Source: Microvirga pakistanensis
Lineage (GTDB): Bacteria > Pseudomonadota > Alphaproteobacteria > Rhizobiales > Beijerinckiaceae
Assembly: GCF_004458765.1 (NCBI RefSeq)
Contig: NZ_SPJX01000167.1
Span: 186,001-250,000 of the forward strand
Direction of reading: 5' to 3'
DNA: 64,000 bases
Made by a program: the position numbers and the translations under genes. Of this stretch, positions 38,893-48,218 are shown one piece after another. Within the stretch, counting starts at the first letter, position 1; each line of letters begins with the position of its first letter. The notes below the pieces were generated by a model. The model saw only the letters and a list, made by a program, of their open reading frames with translations, did no database searches and was not told the DNA's origin.

Positions 38893-39891
38893 ATGGAGCC
38901 GATTCCGGGCACGATGCGCGCGGTGATCGCCGAGGGCAGCGGCGGTCCGGACGTCCTGACCATGGTCGAGCGGCCGGTGCCCCAGCCCCGCGAAGGCGAA
39001 ATCCTGGTCCGGGTGAGAGCCGCGGGCGTGAACCGCCCGGACGTGATCCAGCGCCAGGGCGGCTATCCCCCTCCCCCCGGCGCGCCCGACATCCTCGGCC
39101 TCGAATTCGCCGGCGAGGTGGTGGGCTCGGATCCGAACGCCAATCGCTTCCCGCTCGGAGCCAGGGTCATGGCTCTGGTGGCCGGCGGCGCCTATGCCGA
39201 TTATGCCGTCGTCCACGAGAGCAACGCCCTGCCCGTCCCCGAAGGGCTGTCCTTCGAGGAAGCCGGCGCGATCCCGGAAACCTATTTCACCGTCTGGACG
39301 AACGTGTTCGAGCGCGGTGGCCTGAAACCCGGCGAGACGCTTCTCGTCCATGGCGGCACCTCGGGCATCGGCACCACCGCCATCCAGCTCGCGAAAGCCT
39401 TCGGGGCGACCGTGATCGCCACGGCGGGCTCTCCGGAGAAATGCGAGGCCTGCCGGCGGCTCGGAGCCGACGTGGCGGTCAATTACCGCTCGGAAGACTT
39501 CGTCGCCGTGGTGAAGGACAGCACCGGGGGACGGGGCGCGGACGTGATCCTCGATATGGTCGGGGGCGGCTACATTCCGCGCAACCACGAGGCGGCGGCC
39601 CAGGACGGGCGCATCGTGCAGATCGCCTTTCTCGAGGGCAGCAAGGTCGAACTCGACTTTCGCCGCCTCATGCTCAAGCGCCTCACCCATACCGGCTCGA
39701 CCCTGCGCTCCCGCTCGGTGCCGGAGAAGGCCGCCATTGCCGAGGCGCTGGAAGCCAAGGTGTTGCCACTGCTGGAGGAGGAGCGGTGCAAACCCGTGAT
39801 GGACTCAACCTTTGCGCTGGACGACGTGGCCAAGGCGCATGCCCGCATGGACGCCGGCGAGCATATCGGGAAGATCGTTTTGCGCCTTTAA
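38893..39891 (+). CDS. NAD(P)H:quinone oxidoreductase, zinc-free MDR family (PIG3-like)
   Basis: 332-residue medium-chain reductase: GroES-like N-domain (MRAVIAEGSGGPDVL..., GVNRPDVIQRQGGYPPPPGA), NADPH-binding HGGTSGIGTTAIQLAKAFGA and the C-terminal AHARMDAGEHIGKIVLRL. No structural zinc cysteines, as in quinone reductases. AGGAGGG precedes the ATG. It probably reduces quinones or reactive enones. Divergent from the DUF1192/rcdA unit. Confidence 0.92.
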   Translation: MEPIPGTMRAVIAEGSGGPDVLTMVERPVPQPREGEILVRVRAAGVNRPDVIQRQGGYPPPPGAPDILGLEFAGEVVGSDPNANRFPLGARVMALVAGGAYADYAVVHESNALPVPEGLSFEEAGAIPETYFTVWTNVFERGGLKPGETLLVHGGTSGIGTTAIQLAKAFGATVIATAGSPEKCEACRRLGADVAVNYRSEDFVAVVKDSTGGRGADVILDMVGGGYIPRNHEAAAQDGRIVQIAFLEGSKVELDFRRLMLKRLTHTGSTLRSRSVPEKAAIAEALEAKVLPLLEEERCKPVMDSTFALDDVAKAHARMDAGEHIGKIVLRL

Positions 39892-40041
39892 AGTTTGCAA
39901 CATCGCCCCACGCTCCCTATAATCATCTCGTTTCCCTCACAACGTGAGACGAGATGCTCCGGTCCGGACCGGTTCGGAGCGCAAGAGAGTTTTGCCGTGC
40001 GGCGCCGATGGCCGGTGCCCGGCTCGAAGGAGGTTCGCCCC

Positions 40042-40755
40042 ATGTCCCAGGGACCGCTGATGCCGAAGGCGACGGCCGTTTGGCTCGTCGAGAACACATC
40101 CCTGTCGTTCGACCAGATCGCCGATTTCTGCAAGCTCCACCCGCTCGAGGTGAAGGGCATCGCGGACGGCGAGGTTGCGGCAGGCATCAAGGGCCTTGAT
40201 CCGATCACCACGGGCCAGCTGACCCGCGAGGAGATCGAGAAGGCTCAAGACAACCCCAACCACCGCCTGCGCCTCGCCGAATCCCGCGTGAAGCTGCCCG
40301 AGCAGAAGCGCGTGAAGAAGGGTCCGCGCTACACCCCCGTTTCCCGCCGTCATGACCGCCCCAACGCGATCCTCTGGCTCGTGCGCAACCATCCCGAGCT
40401 CAAGGACGCTCAGATCATGCGCCTGGTGGGCACCACCAAGACCACGATCCAGCAGGTCCGCGAGCGCACCCACTGGAACTCGGCCAGCCTCACCCCGATG
40501 GACCCGGTGACCCTGGGCCTGTGCTCGCAGATCGATCTGGATTTCGAGGTGCAGCGCGCCGCCAAGGACCGCCCGCAGGTGGAGCCGCAGGATCAGGGCA
40601 GCACCCTGATGCCGGCCGAGATCACCACGGCCGAGCCCGCGCGCGACGAGCCCTTCGCCGACATGAGCCGCCCGAAGCCGCAGGAGGAAGACATCGACGT
40701 CAACTCGGTCTTCGCCAAGCTCAAGCAGCTCAGGCGCTCGGACGACGAGGAATAA
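40042..40755 (+). CDS. DUF1013 protein, TrcR-like cell-cycle transcriptional regulator
   Basis: 237 residues: MPKATAVWLVENTSLSFDQI, then two helix-turn-helix-like segments (FDQIADFCKLHPLEVKGIAD and KDAQIMRLVGTTKTTIQQVR) and an acidic Pro-rich tail. The DUF1013 family is restricted to alphaproteobacteria and is annotated as the cell-cycle regulator TrcR; I give the name from memory of that family. AAGGAGG lies ahead of the ATG at 40042. Monocistronic, with its own terminator. Confidence 0.8.
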   Translation: MSQGPLMPKATAVWLVENTSLSFDQIADFCKLHPLEVKGIADGEVAAGIKGLDPITTGQLTREEIEKAQDNPNHRLRLAESRVKLPEQKRVKKGPRYTPVSRRHDRPNAILWLVRNHPELKDAQIMRLVGTTKTTIQQVRERTHWNSASLTPMDPVTLGLCSQIDLDFEVQRAAKDRPQVEPQDQGSTLMPAEITTAEPARDEPFADMSRPKPQEEDIDVNSVFAKLKQLRRSDDEE

Positions 40756-40762
40756 GACACGC

Positions 40763-40790
40763 AAAAGGCCCGGATCGCTCCGGGCCTTTT
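40763..40790 (+). terminator. Terminator after the TrcR-like gene
   Basis: 12-bp perfect stem AAAAGGCCCGGA/TCCGGGCCTTTT with a TCGC loop. Symmetric A and T runs mean it could also stop transcription arriving from prpE on the minus strand. Confidence 0.93.
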
Positions 40791-40828
40791 CGTTTGCGGG
40801 CATTTCGTCTTTCACGCGCCGTGCGTCT

Positions 40829-40864
40829 CAAGACGTGGATGGCCGTGGCGAGCACGGCCATGGC
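40829..40864. repeat. Family B half repeat
   Basis: CAAGACGTGGATGGCCGTGG with the inverted CACGGCCATGGC: only the right-hand hairpin of the family seen whole at 32018. It lies between the TrcR-like terminator and prpE. Confidence 0.75.
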
Positions 40865-40880
40865 GGAGGAAGCCGGGCCG

Positions 40881-42794
40881 TCAGCCCGTCACCCCCCTGC
40901 TTTTCAGCACGTCGCCGATCTCGTCGAGAATCGCAGGATCGTCGATCGTGGCCGGCATGCTCCATGTGTCGCCGTCGGCGATCTTCTTCATGGTGCCGCG
41001 CAGGATTTTTCCCGATCGCGTCTTCGGCAGGCGCGGCACGGTGATGGCGAGCTTGAAGGCCGCCACGGGGCCAATCCTCTCGCGCACCAGGCCCACCAGT
41101 TCGCTCTCGATCTCAGGAGGTGTCTGCTGCACGCCGGATTTCAGCACGACGAAGCCGCACGGCACTTCGCCCTTGAGCTGGTCCTTCATGCCGATCACGG
41201 CGCATTCGGCGACGGCGGGATGGGAGGCCAGCACCTCCTCCATGCCTCCGGTGGAGAGACGGTGGCCCGCGACGTTGATGATGTCGTCCGTGCGGCCCAT
41301 CACCCAGACGTAGCCGTCCTCGTCGATATAGCCCGCATCCGACGTGTTGTAGTAGCCCGGATAAACGGTGAGATAGGATTCCTTGAAGCGCTCCTCCGCC
41401 TGCCAGAGGGTCGGGAGGGCGCCCGGAGGCAACGGCAGCTTGAGGACGATGGCTCCCATGGTGCCGGGCGCCACCGCCTTGCCGCCCTCGTCCAGAACCT
41501 CGACCGTGTAGCCCGGCAGCGGCACGGTGGGCGAGCCGTGCTTGATCGGCAGCGCCCCGAGCCCGAGCGGGTTGCCGACCACGGGCCAGCCGGTCTCGGT
41601 CTGCCACCAATGGTCGACCACCGGCACCTTCAGGATGTCCTCGGCCCATTTGACCGTGTCGGGATCGGCCCGCTCGCCCGCAAGGAACAGGGCCCTGAAG
41701 CCGGAGATGTCGTATTTCCTCAGAAGCTCCGCTTTCGAATCGTCCTTCTTGATGGCCCGGAAGGCGGTGGGTGCGGTGAACAACGTCACGGCCCCGTGCT
41801 CGGAGATCACCCGCCAATAAGCCCCCGCATCCGGCGTTCCCACGGGCTTGCCTTCGTAGAGGATGGCCGTGCAGCCGTGGAGCAGCGGGCCGTAGACGAT
41901 GTAGGAATGGCCCACCACCCAGCCGACATCGGATGCGGCCCAGAACACCTCCCCCGGAGCGACGCCGAAGAAGTTGCTCATGCTCCACTTGAGCGCGACC
42001 ATGTGCCCGCCGTTGTCGCGCACGACGCCCTTGGGCTTGCCGGTGGTCCCCGAGGTGTAGAGCACGTAGAGCGGATCGGTGGCGGCGACGGGAACGCAAT
42101 CGGCCCTCTTGCCGGAGGCCCTGGCCCTGGCAACCTCCTGCGCCCAGTCGAGGTCGCGTCCCTCCAGGCGCGAGCATTCGAGTTGCGGGCGCTGATGGAT
42201 CAGGCAAGCGTCGGGCTTGGACGCGGAAAGGTGGATCGCCTCGTCGAGCAGCGGCTTGTAGGGGACGACTTTGGCGCCTTCGATCCCGCAGGAGGCGGAG
42301 AGAATCACCTTCGGCTTGGCGTCGTCGATGCGGGTCGCCAGTTCCTTCGCGGCGAAGCCGCCGAACACCACGGAATGGATCGCCCCGATGCGGGCGCAGG
42401 CCAGCATGGCGAACGCGGCCTCGGGGATCATCGGCATGTAGATGATGACCCGGTCGCCCTTGCCGACTCCCATGTCCTGCAGCACGGCCGCGAGCGTTGC
42501 CACCTCGTCCTGCAATTCGGCGTAGGAGATGGTGCGCTTCGACTGCGTGACCGGGCTGTCATAGATGATGGCGGCCTGATCGCCGCGCGTCGCCGCGTGC
42601 CGGTCGACGGCGTTGTGGCACGTGTTGCACTCGGCCCCGACGAACCACCGACCATAGGCTCCCGCGTGGGGATCGAATATTTTTTCGGCGGGCTTGAACC
42701 AGTCGATCTCCCGGGCGGCGTCGCGCCAGAAGGCCTCCGGATCGGACTTCCAGCGCGCATAGACCTCATGATAGCGGCTTTGGGTGGATGGCAT
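40881..42794 (-). CDS. prpE: Propionyl-CoA synthetase (acetyl-CoA synthetase family)
   Basis: 637-residue AMP-forming acyl-CoA synthetase. The N-terminal YHEVYARWKSDPEAFW...IDWFKP is PrpE-like; core motifs are YTSGTTGKPKGVV, WWQTETGWP, YNTSDAGYIDEDGYVWVMGR and the acetylation-sensitive lysine in PKTRSGKILR. It activates propionate or acetate in the cytoplasm. Lysine acetylation would be the usual control, but no acetyltransferase or deacetylase gene is adjacent. Confidence 0.93.
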   Translation of the reverse strand: MPSTQSRYHEVYARWKSDPEAFWRDAAREIDWFKPAEKIFDPHAGAYGRWFVGAECNTCHNAVDRHAATRGDQAAIIYDSPVTQSKRTISYAELQDEVATLAAVLQDMGVGKGDRVIIYMPMIPEAAFAMLACARIGAIHSVVFGGFAAKELATRIDDAKPKVILSASCGIEGAKVVPYKPLLDEAIHLSASKPDACLIHQRPQLECSRLEGRDLDWAQEVARARASGKRADCVPVAATDPLYVLYTSGTTGKPKGVVRDNGGHMVALKWSMSNFFGVAPGEVFWAASDVGWVVGHSYIVYGPLLHGCTAILYEGKPVGTPDAGAYWRVISEHGAVTLFTAPTAFRAIKKDDSKAELLRKYDISGFRALFLAGERADPDTVKWAEDILKVPVVDHWWQTETGWPVVGNPLGLGALPIKHGSPTVPLPGYTVEVLDEGGKAVAPGTMGAIVLKLPLPPGALPTLWQAEERFKESYLTVYPGYYNTSDAGYIDEDGYVWVMGRTDDIINVAGHRLSTGGMEEVLASHPAVAECAVIGMKDQLKGEVPCGFVVLKSGVQQTPPEIESELVGLVRERIGPVAAFKLAITVPRLPKTRSGKILRGTMKKIADGDTWSMPATIDDPAILDEIGDVLKSRGVTG

Positions 42795-42901
42795 GGCGTT
42801 TCCCCGTTGCTGTCACTGCATGAGACGCGTGTTCGCAATTGTGGTAGCAGGCAGCGCAGCCGTGGTCAGCGGCGACTTTCGACGAGTTCTCAAGGCTTCG
42901 A

Positions 42902-43660
42902 ATGATCACCAATCCGCTTTTCTATGCCGCCGCCGTTCCGGCGGTCACGCTCCTGGGACTGGCCAAGGGCGGCTTTTCGGGGCTGGGACTTCTCTCGCTG
43001 CCCCTGATGGCGCTGGTGGTCTCTCCGGTGCAGGCCGCCGCCATCACGCTGCCGATCCTGATCGTTCAGGACGTGGTCTCCGTCTGGGCCTACCGGCACG
43101 CTTGGGACAAGCGCAACGTGGTGCTGTTGGTGGCGGGAGCTCTCGCAGGCATCCTCACGGGCTATCTTCTGGCGGCCCAAGTCTCGGACGCGGCGATCAA
43201 GCTCGCCGTGGGCGTGATCTCCATCGGCTTCGCCGTTCGCCGGATGGCGCTGGAGCGCAGCGCCACACCGCCGGCCGCCACGCCGGCCGACACGCCGCGG
43301 GGGCTCTTCTGGGGCTGGGCAACCGGCTTCACCAGCATGATCGCGCATGCGGGCGGGCCGCCCTTCCAGGTCTACGTGATGCCGCAGAAGCTGCCGCGGA
43401 ACGTTTTCGTCGGCACCGGCGCGGTCGTCTTCGCGATCCTCAACTGGCTCAAGGTGCCGCCCTATGTGGCGCTGGGCCAGTTCACGGCCGAGAATCTCGC
43501 AACCGCGGCCGCTCTCTTTCCGGTGGCCATCGTCTCCACCTGGGCCGGCGTCCTGCTCGTGCGGCGGGTGTCGGGCCAGAGCTTCTACACGGCAGTCTAC
43601 GTCCTGCTGGTGCTGGTTGGTGCGAAGCTCATCTATGACGGTGCGAGCGGTCTCATCTAA
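42902..43660 (+). CDS. TauE/SafE family permease
   Basis: 252-residue membrane protein with about 7-8 TM helices. It starts MITNPLFYAAAVPAVTLLGL and shows the duplicated family motif in GLAKGGFSGLG and FTSMIAHAGGPPFQVYVMPQ. The family exports sulfite, sulfoacetate or other organosulfur anions, but substrates are poorly predicted. Divergent from prpE with a 107-base shared gap; co-function with prpE is not evident. Confidence 0.9.
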   Translation: MITNPLFYAAAVPAVTLLGLAKGGFSGLGLLSLPLMALVVSPVQAAAITLPILIVQDVVSVWAYRHAWDKRNVVLLVAGALAGILTGYLLAAQVSDAAIKLAVGVISIGFAVRRMALERSATPPAATPADTPRGLFWGWATGFTSMIAHAGGPPFQVYVMPQKLPRNVFVGTGAVVFAILNWLKVPPYVALGQFTAENLATAAALFPVAIVSTWAGVLLVRRVSGQSFYTAVYVLLVLVGAKLIYDGASGLI

Positions 43661-43733
43661 GCCGCTTCATGAAAAAGCCGCCGCTCCATGGAGGAAGCGA
43701 CGGCTCTTGGTGGAAATGTCCTGAGGACGGCCT

Positions 43734-43916
43734 TTAATGCACCGCCGTATCTGAAGTTCTCAGCCGGGTAATCTCATCCTTCAGTTGGAGTTTCTTCCGC
43801 TTCAGCTCCGCGAGTCTCATGTCGTCCGAGGCTGGCCTGTTGAGGGCATCCTGGATCTCGCGTTCGAGGGCCCGATGCTTCCGTTCGAGCTCCGTCAGAT
43901 GGTTCTGTAGCGGCAT
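43734..43916 (-). CDS. YdcH-family (DUF465) small coiled-coil protein, first copy
   Basis: 60 residues: HLTELERKHRALEREIQDAL, then LKRKKLQLKDEITRL, the DUF465 signature with KRxKLxLKDxI. AGGAGG lies upstream of the ATG. Function is unknown in all species. A paralogue lies divergently at 44104. Confidence 0.88.
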   Translation of the reverse strand: MPLQNHLTELERKHRALEREIQDALNRPASDDMRLAELKRKKLQLKDEITRLRTSDTAVH

Positions 43917-44103
43917 GTCAGTTCCTCCTGTCTGATTACTGACGGGGTTATTTTGCCAACCACAGTGTGGCGAGTCGAAGGCGAAAAGTCACAAAATCGA
44001 GAGTAGAAGATGATGCCTCCGGCTTGCCCTTCAGAAGCCTTGATAGCATAATCCGACCCTCTCGCCGGGTCCCTCGCGACACGGACATTTGGATTGATTT
44101 TCA

Positions 44104-44304
44104 ATGACCGAATTGGCCGAACTGGAAGCGGAATTGGCACGCCTCAAGCAGGAGCACCGCGACCTCGACATGGCGATCGATGCTCTCGAGAGCATGATCG
44201 CCGGGGATCAACTCCAGGTTCAGCGCCTCAAGAAGCGAAAGCTTGCCCTGAAGGATCAGATCATCCGGCTCGAGGACCAGCTCACGCCCGACATCATCGC
44301 CTGA
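44104..44304 (+). CDS. YdcH-family (DUF465) small coiled-coil protein, second copy
   Basis: 66 residues: LEAELARLKQEHRDLDMAID, then VQRLKKRKLALKDQIIRLED, the same signature as the first copy. No clear SD precedes the ATG. It is 99 bases upstream of purE on the same strand. Confidence 0.85.
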   Translation: MTELAELEAELARLKQEHRDLDMAIDALESMIAGDQLQVQRLKKRKLALKDQIIRLEDQLTPDIIA

Positions 44305-44402
44305 CAAGGCCGCGCTTTCTCTCCGCTGCGGCCTTGCCTGCCGGAGGCGCGTTCGTTATGTCCGGCTGACATCCCTCGAGGCCTTCGAAGCCGGAGCACA
44401 TC

Positions 44403-44894
44403 ATGGCGAGCGTCCCCGTTGCCATCATCATGGGCAGTCAGTCGGACTGGGCGACCATGCGTCATGCCGCCGAGACGCTCGATGCCCTCGGCGTCGCCTA
44501 CGATGCGCGCATCGTGTCGGCGCACCGGACACCGGACCGGCTCGTCGCCTTCGCCAAGGGCGCCAAGGCGGAGGGCTTCCAGGTGATCATCGCGGGCGCG
44601 GGCGGCGCGGCGCATCTTCCGGGCATGACCGCCTCCATGACCCCGCTGCCCGTCTTCGGCGTTCCCGTGGAATCGAAAGCCCTCTCGGGCCAGGACAGCC
44701 TTCTCTCCATCGTGCAGATGCCCGCCGGGATCCCGGTGGGGACGCTGGCCATCGGCCGGGCCGGGGCCGTGAACGCGGCGCTTCTCGCCGCCGCCGTGCT
44801 CGCCCTCCACGATTCCGCTCTGGCCGACCGGCTCGACGCCTGGCGCAGGCGCCAGAGCGAGAGCGTGGCCGAGCGCCCCTCCAACGAAGGCTGA
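44403..44894 (+). CDS. purE: N5-carboxyaminoimidazole ribonucleotide mutase
   Basis: 163 residues: [21 protein letters not shown] with the phosphate-binding [15 protein letters not shown] with the catalytic His, and [12 protein letters not shown]. Class I PurE, acting right after PurK in purine synthesis. GGAG precedes the ATG. It is followed by purK with 6 bases between. Confidence 0.98.
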   Translation: MASVPVAIIMGSQSDWATMRHAAETLDALGVAYDARIVSAHRTPDRLVAFAKGAKAEGFQVIIAGAGGAAHLPGMTASMTPLPVFGVPVESKALSGQDSLLSIVQMPAGIPVGTLAIGRAGAVNAALLAAAVLALHDSALADRLDAWRRRQSESVAERPSNEG

Positions 44895-44900
44895 ACGCCC

Positions 44901-45980
44901 ATGATCCGTCCCGGCTGCACCATTGGAATCCTCGGCGGCGGCCAGCTCGGCCGCATGATCGCCATGGCGGCGGCGCAGCTCGGCCTGAGAACCCATGTCT
45001 ACGCACCGGATGAGGGCAGCCCGGCCTTCGAGGTGGCGGCGGACGTGACCATCGCCCCTTATGAGGACGAGGCGGCCCTCGTGCGCTTCGCCAGGGCCGT
45101 GGACGTGGTGACCTACGAATTCGAGAACGTGCCGAGCGAGACCGCCTCGATCCTGAGCGCTCATACGCTGCTCGCGCCCAATGCCCAGGCGCTCGCGGTC
45201 TCGCAGGACCGGTTCCTGGAAAAGACCTTCATATCCGGCCTCGGCATCCCGGTCGCGCCCTTCGCGGCCTTCTCCAGCGAGGCGGAGCTCGCCGAGGCGG
45301 CCGAGCGCCTGGGGCGGCCCGCCGTGCTCAAGACCCGGCGCTTCGGATACGACGGCAAGGGCCAGGTGATGATCCGCCCGGAGACCGACCTGGCCGCCGC
45401 ATGGGCCGAGGTGGGTCATGCTCCCGCCATCGTCGAGGGCTTCGTGCCCTTCGAGCGGGAGGTCTCCGTCGTTGCGGCCCGCACCGCCTCCGGGGCCTTC
45501 GCGGCCTATGATCTGTGCGCGAACGAGCACCGGCACCATATCCTCGACACCACCCGGGTCCCGGCGGGCGTTGCGGCGGCAACCGAGGCGGACGCCGTGC
45601 GGATCGCCCGAACCATCGCCGATGCCCTGGATTATGTCGGCGTGCTGGCGGTGGAGCTGTTCCTGGTCACGGAGAACGGCCAGGAGCGCCTGGTGGTCAA
45701 CGAGATCGCCCCCCGGGTGCACAATTCGGGCCACTGGACCCTGGGTGGCGCCGCGACCTCGCAGTTCGAGCAGCATGTGCGCGCCGTCTGCGGCTGGCCC
45801 CTGGGAGAGACCGCGCGCCTGGGCCGCGTGGAGATGAAGAACCTCATCGGCCACGATGCCGACGAGTGGGAGCGCATCCTGGCCGAGCCTGGCGCCCACC
45901 TGCACCTCTACGGCAAGGCCGAGGCCCGGGCCGGCCGCAAGATGGGCCACGTGACCCGGGTTTTTCCGGACAAGGCCTGA
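44901..45980 (+). CDS. purK: N5-carboxyaminoimidazole ribonucleotide synthase
   Basis: 359-residue ATP-grasp enzyme: [41 protein letters not shown] and [14 protein letters not shown]. It carboxylates AIR with ATP and bicarbonate, feeding PurE. The SD lies inside the last codons of purE (GAAGG), indicating an operon. Confidence 0.98.
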   Translation: MIRPGCTIGILGGGQLGRMIAMAAAQLGLRTHVYAPDEGSPAFEVAADVTIAPYEDEAALVRFARAVDVVTYEFENVPSETASILSAHTLLAPNAQALAVSQDRFLEKTFISGLGIPVAPFAAFSSEAELAEAAERLGRPAVLKTRRFGYDGKGQVMIRPETDLAAAWAEVGHAPAIVEGFVPFEREVSVVAARTASGAFAAYDLCANEHRHHILDTTRVPAGVAAATEADAVRIARTIADALDYVGVLAVELFLVTENGQERLVVNEIAPRVHNSGHWTLGGAATSQFEQHVRAVCGWPLGETARLGRVEMKNLIGHDADEWERILAEPGAHLHLYGKAEARAGRKMGHVTRVFPDKA

Positions 45981-46147
45981 ACCTTTCGGATCGAGCGGCG
46001 TTATCGCCCTGGTTCGGCGCTTTTGTCGGAAGGAACCCTGGACAGGCAAGGCTTCTTCTGCTATCGACGCCAGCCAATGGAGGTGCGCAAGACGCGCCTC
46101 GTTTTTCTTTTACACAATCGAAACGGCTCAAAATACGAGGAATTCGC

Positions 46148-46381
46148 GTGCAGGTTCTTGTCCGGGATAACAACGTCGATCAGGCGCTCCGCGCTCTCAA
46201 GAAGAAGATGCAGCGTGAGGGCATCTTCCGCGAGATGAAGCTCCGTGGCCACTACGAGAAGCCGTCGGAGAAGAAGGCCCGCGAGAAGGCCGAGGCCGTC
46301 CGCCGTGCCCGCAAGCTCATCCGCAAGCGCATGCAGCGCGAAGGCCTTCTGCCTTCCAAGCCGCGCACGACGGCTCGCTAA
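46148..46381 (+). CDS. rpsU: 30S ribosomal protein S21
   Basis: 77 residues: [20 protein letters not shown] and [20 protein letters not shown], a near-invariant alphaproteobacterial S21. The start is GTG with GAGG 7 bases upstream; the longer open frame overlapping purK is spurious. A 167-base gap from purK leaves room for its own promoter. Confidence 0.97.
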   Translation: MQVLVRDNNVDQALRALKKKMQREGIFREMKLRGHYEKPSEKKAREKAEAVRRARKLIRKRMQREGLLPSKPRTTAR

Positions 46382-46425
46382 GATCTTGACGCAGGCCCTT
46401 TGAGGCCATTCCGTCGATTGTGAAT

Positions 46426-46457
46426 CAGCGCCCTCTGCGCGAGCAGGGGCGCTGTTT
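46426..46457 (+). terminator. Possible terminator after rpsU
   Basis: Stem CAGCGCCC/GGGCGCTG with a roughly 13-nt internal loop and a TTT run, 45 bases past the rpsU stop. The short T run makes it moderate. Confidence 0.55.
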
Positions 46458-46468
46458 GCATGTTGTGG

Positions 46469-46562
46469 CTAGCGCATCGTGCGGACCCAGAGGGCCGCGT
46501 CAGCGACCCGAAGGGCCACGTCAGTGAAAAGCGGACCCGGTTTTCCGGTCCGACGATGCGCT
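46469..46562. repeat. Dispersed modular repeat, family A, copy 3 (inverted)
   Basis: CTAGCGCATCGTGCGGACCC, two tandem units in reverse orientation (for example GACCCGAAGGGCCACGTCA), then GTGAAAAGCGGACCCGGTTT and CGATGCGCT. It is opposite in orientation to the copies at 24535 and 37691. It fills the middle of the 343-base rpsU to TPR-gene gap, which holds nothing else recognisable apart from the possible rpsU terminator. Confidence 0.85.
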
Positions 46563-46724
46563 GCCGATACTCTAGGCCGGCGGCGACCTTTTGCCCCAAG
46601 CCTTTGGCAGGTCTCTGACTTTTTCCTCTCGACCGCCTTTCTGTTGCCGTGTTTCACGGCTGTTAAGGTTTATCCCCTAAACCTCCCCTCAATCGTGTTT
46701 GAGTCAAAGAAGTTGGAGACAAAG

Positions 46725-47591
46725 GTGATCGCCCTATCGATTCGCCGTTTTGCGCCCCTGAGCCTCGCCCTGACCGCCGTGAGCCTTGCCGCCTGCAGTA
46801 CGGTGGGTGGCGGCGCCCCCACCCAGCGCATCGCTGTGGTGGAGGAGGATACGCAGGGCACGAGCCAAGTGAACATCGCTTCCCTGTCCGACGTCATCCA
46901 GCGCAATCCGAACGATCCGAGCGCCTACAACACCCGTGGCGCGGCCTATGCCCGCGTCGGCCGCTACAGCGACGCCATGGCCGACTTCTCCAAGGCCATC
47001 CAGCTGGATCCCAACTACGCCCCGGCTTATACGAACCGGGCCCTCGCCCTGCGCCAGACGAACCGGAACGACCAGGCGCTGGCGGATTTCAGCCGCTCGA
47101 TCCAGGCTGATCCGAATTACGGTCCCGCCTATATCGGCCGCGCCAACCTGCTGCGCGTCCAGGGCAACTACCAGGAAGCCCTCAACGACCTGAACATGGC
47201 CACCCGCCTGCTGCCCGAATCCGCCGAGGCGCTCCATTCCCGCGGACTGCTCTACCAGCGCCAGGGCATGCACCAGCAGGCGATCCTGGACTTCGACGCC
47301 ACCATCGACCGCAATCCCTTCGTCGGGGCTCCCTACGCGGCCCGCGGCCAGAGCTACGTGGCTACGAACCAGTTCGACAAGGCCATCGAGGACTTCAACG
47401 CGGCGCTCAACGTCAACAACCGGGACGCCGATTCCTGGGCTTGGCGCGGCGTGGCGCTCGAGCGCAAGGGCGACCGCCAGCAGGCGATCGAGAGCTACCA
47501 GCGCGCGCTCGGCATCGACAGCTCGAACGCGGTGGCCCGCCAGGGCAGCTCCCGCCTCCAGGGCGGAGTGGCGAGCCTGTTCCGCGGGTAG
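46725..47591 (+). CDS. TPR-repeat lipoprotein (NlpI-like)
   Basis: 288 residues. The lipoprotein signal runs from VIALSIRRFAPLSLALTAVS to the lipobox LAAC. About six TPR units follow (for example RGAAYARVGRYSDAMADFSK and NRALALRQTNRNDQALADFS), 34 residues apart. The start is GTG at 46725 with GGAG 6 bases upstream. NlpI-type proteins are adaptors for peptidoglycan hydrolases and proteases in the outer membrane; that role here is inferred. Confidence 0.88.
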   Translation: MIALSIRRFAPLSLALTAVSLAACSTVGGGAPTQRIAVVEEDTQGTSQVNIASLSDVIQRNPNDPSAYNTRGAAYARVGRYSDAMADFSKAIQLDPNYAPAYTNRALALRQTNRNDQALADFSRSIQADPNYGPAYIGRANLLRVQGNYQEALNDLNMATRLLPESAEALHSRGLLYQRQGMHQQAILDFDATIDRNPFVGAPYAARGQSYVATNQFDKAIEDFNAALNVNNRDADSWAWRGVALERKGDRQQAIESYQRALGIDSSNAVARQGSSRLQGGVASLFRG

Positions 47592-47617
47592 CCGGACAAC
47601 CCCATCGGTGTTCTTCA

Positions 47618-47643
47618 AAGCCGGCGCACTGCGCCGGCTTTTT
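47618..47643 (+). terminator. Terminator of the TPR lipoprotein gene
   Basis: Stem AAGCCGGCGC/GCGCCGGCTT, 3-nt loop, then TTT; it reaches the end of the convergent GNAT gene and may act for the plus strand only. Confidence 0.85.
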
Positions 47644-48122
47644 CACAGCTCCTTCTTCAGGAACGACACATAGGGCTCGAAGCCAAATCGGGTGTAGGTT
47701 CCGACGGCGCGCTCATTCGCCACGAGGGCGCCGATCATGAGGCGCGTCAGACCCGCCTCCTTCGTGAGGCGCTCCGCTTCGTTCAGCAGCATCTGCCCGA
47801 TCCCCCTGCCTCGCCATTCCGCGTGAACGATGAGGTCCGTGACCGTGCCGTGTTGGCGGACCTCGTCCGCCACATAGGCCGCATCCTGGTCGAGCGAGAA
47901 GCCCATGGCGCCGACGACGATTTCGGTTTCTTCGGCCAGGATGATCCGCCCTTTGCGCCGGGCGAGCCGCATCATCAGCTCGTCGTAATAGGCTTCGGCG
48001 CCGCCGTAGTCCCGTCGCCGGTCGCCGACGAGGTCGGCCTCGAACACATTGAGCTGGTGGATCAGCTCGACGACCGTGCTGCGATCCTGGGGCAAGGCGG
48101 TGCGAAGGGTGATCGGGGGCAT
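47643..48122 (-). CDS. GNAT family N-acetyltransferase
   Basis: 159 residues with a single GNAT domain: ITLRTALPQDRSTVVELIHQ at the start, acetyl-CoA loop LIVHAEWRGRGIGQMLLNEA, and a C-terminal GTYTRFGFEPYVSFLKKEL. The ATG at 48122 (MPPITL) has GGAAG at 6 bases; an upstream ATG at 48143 has none. Substrate is unknown. Confidence 0.87.
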   Translation of the reverse strand: MPPITLRTALPQDRSTVVELIHQLNVFEADLVGDRRRDYGGAEAYYDELMMRLARRKGRIILAEETEIVVGAMGFSLDQDAAYVADEVRQHGTVTDLIVHAEWRGRGIGQMLLNEAERLTKEAGLTRLMIGALVANERAVGTYTRFGFEPYVSFLKKEL

Positions 48123-48167
48123 GAGGGTCTTCCGAGCTTTCATGCGTTTCGCGCTATCATGAAGGGC

Positions 48168-48191
48168 AAAACGCCCGGCACGAAGCCGGGC
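48168..48191 (-). terminator. Terminator of the pnt operon
   Basis: Stem GCCCGGC/GCCGGGC with a 5-nt loop and a TTTT run on the minus strand, about 30 bases past the pntB stop. Confidence 0.8.
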
Positions 48192-48218
48192 ATTGCTTCC
48201 ATGCCTGCTGCGGTTGCC

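Noticed and set aside
44256..46049. Minus-strand frame of 597 codons opposite purE and purK
   Set aside because: Shadow of two strongly identified genes; no recognisable motifs.
46479..46724. N-terminal extension of the TPR lipoprotein through the family A repeat
   Set aside because: The extension encodes only repeat-derived sequence ([15 protein letters not shown]) and would bury the lipoprotein signal; GTG 46725 has a good SD.
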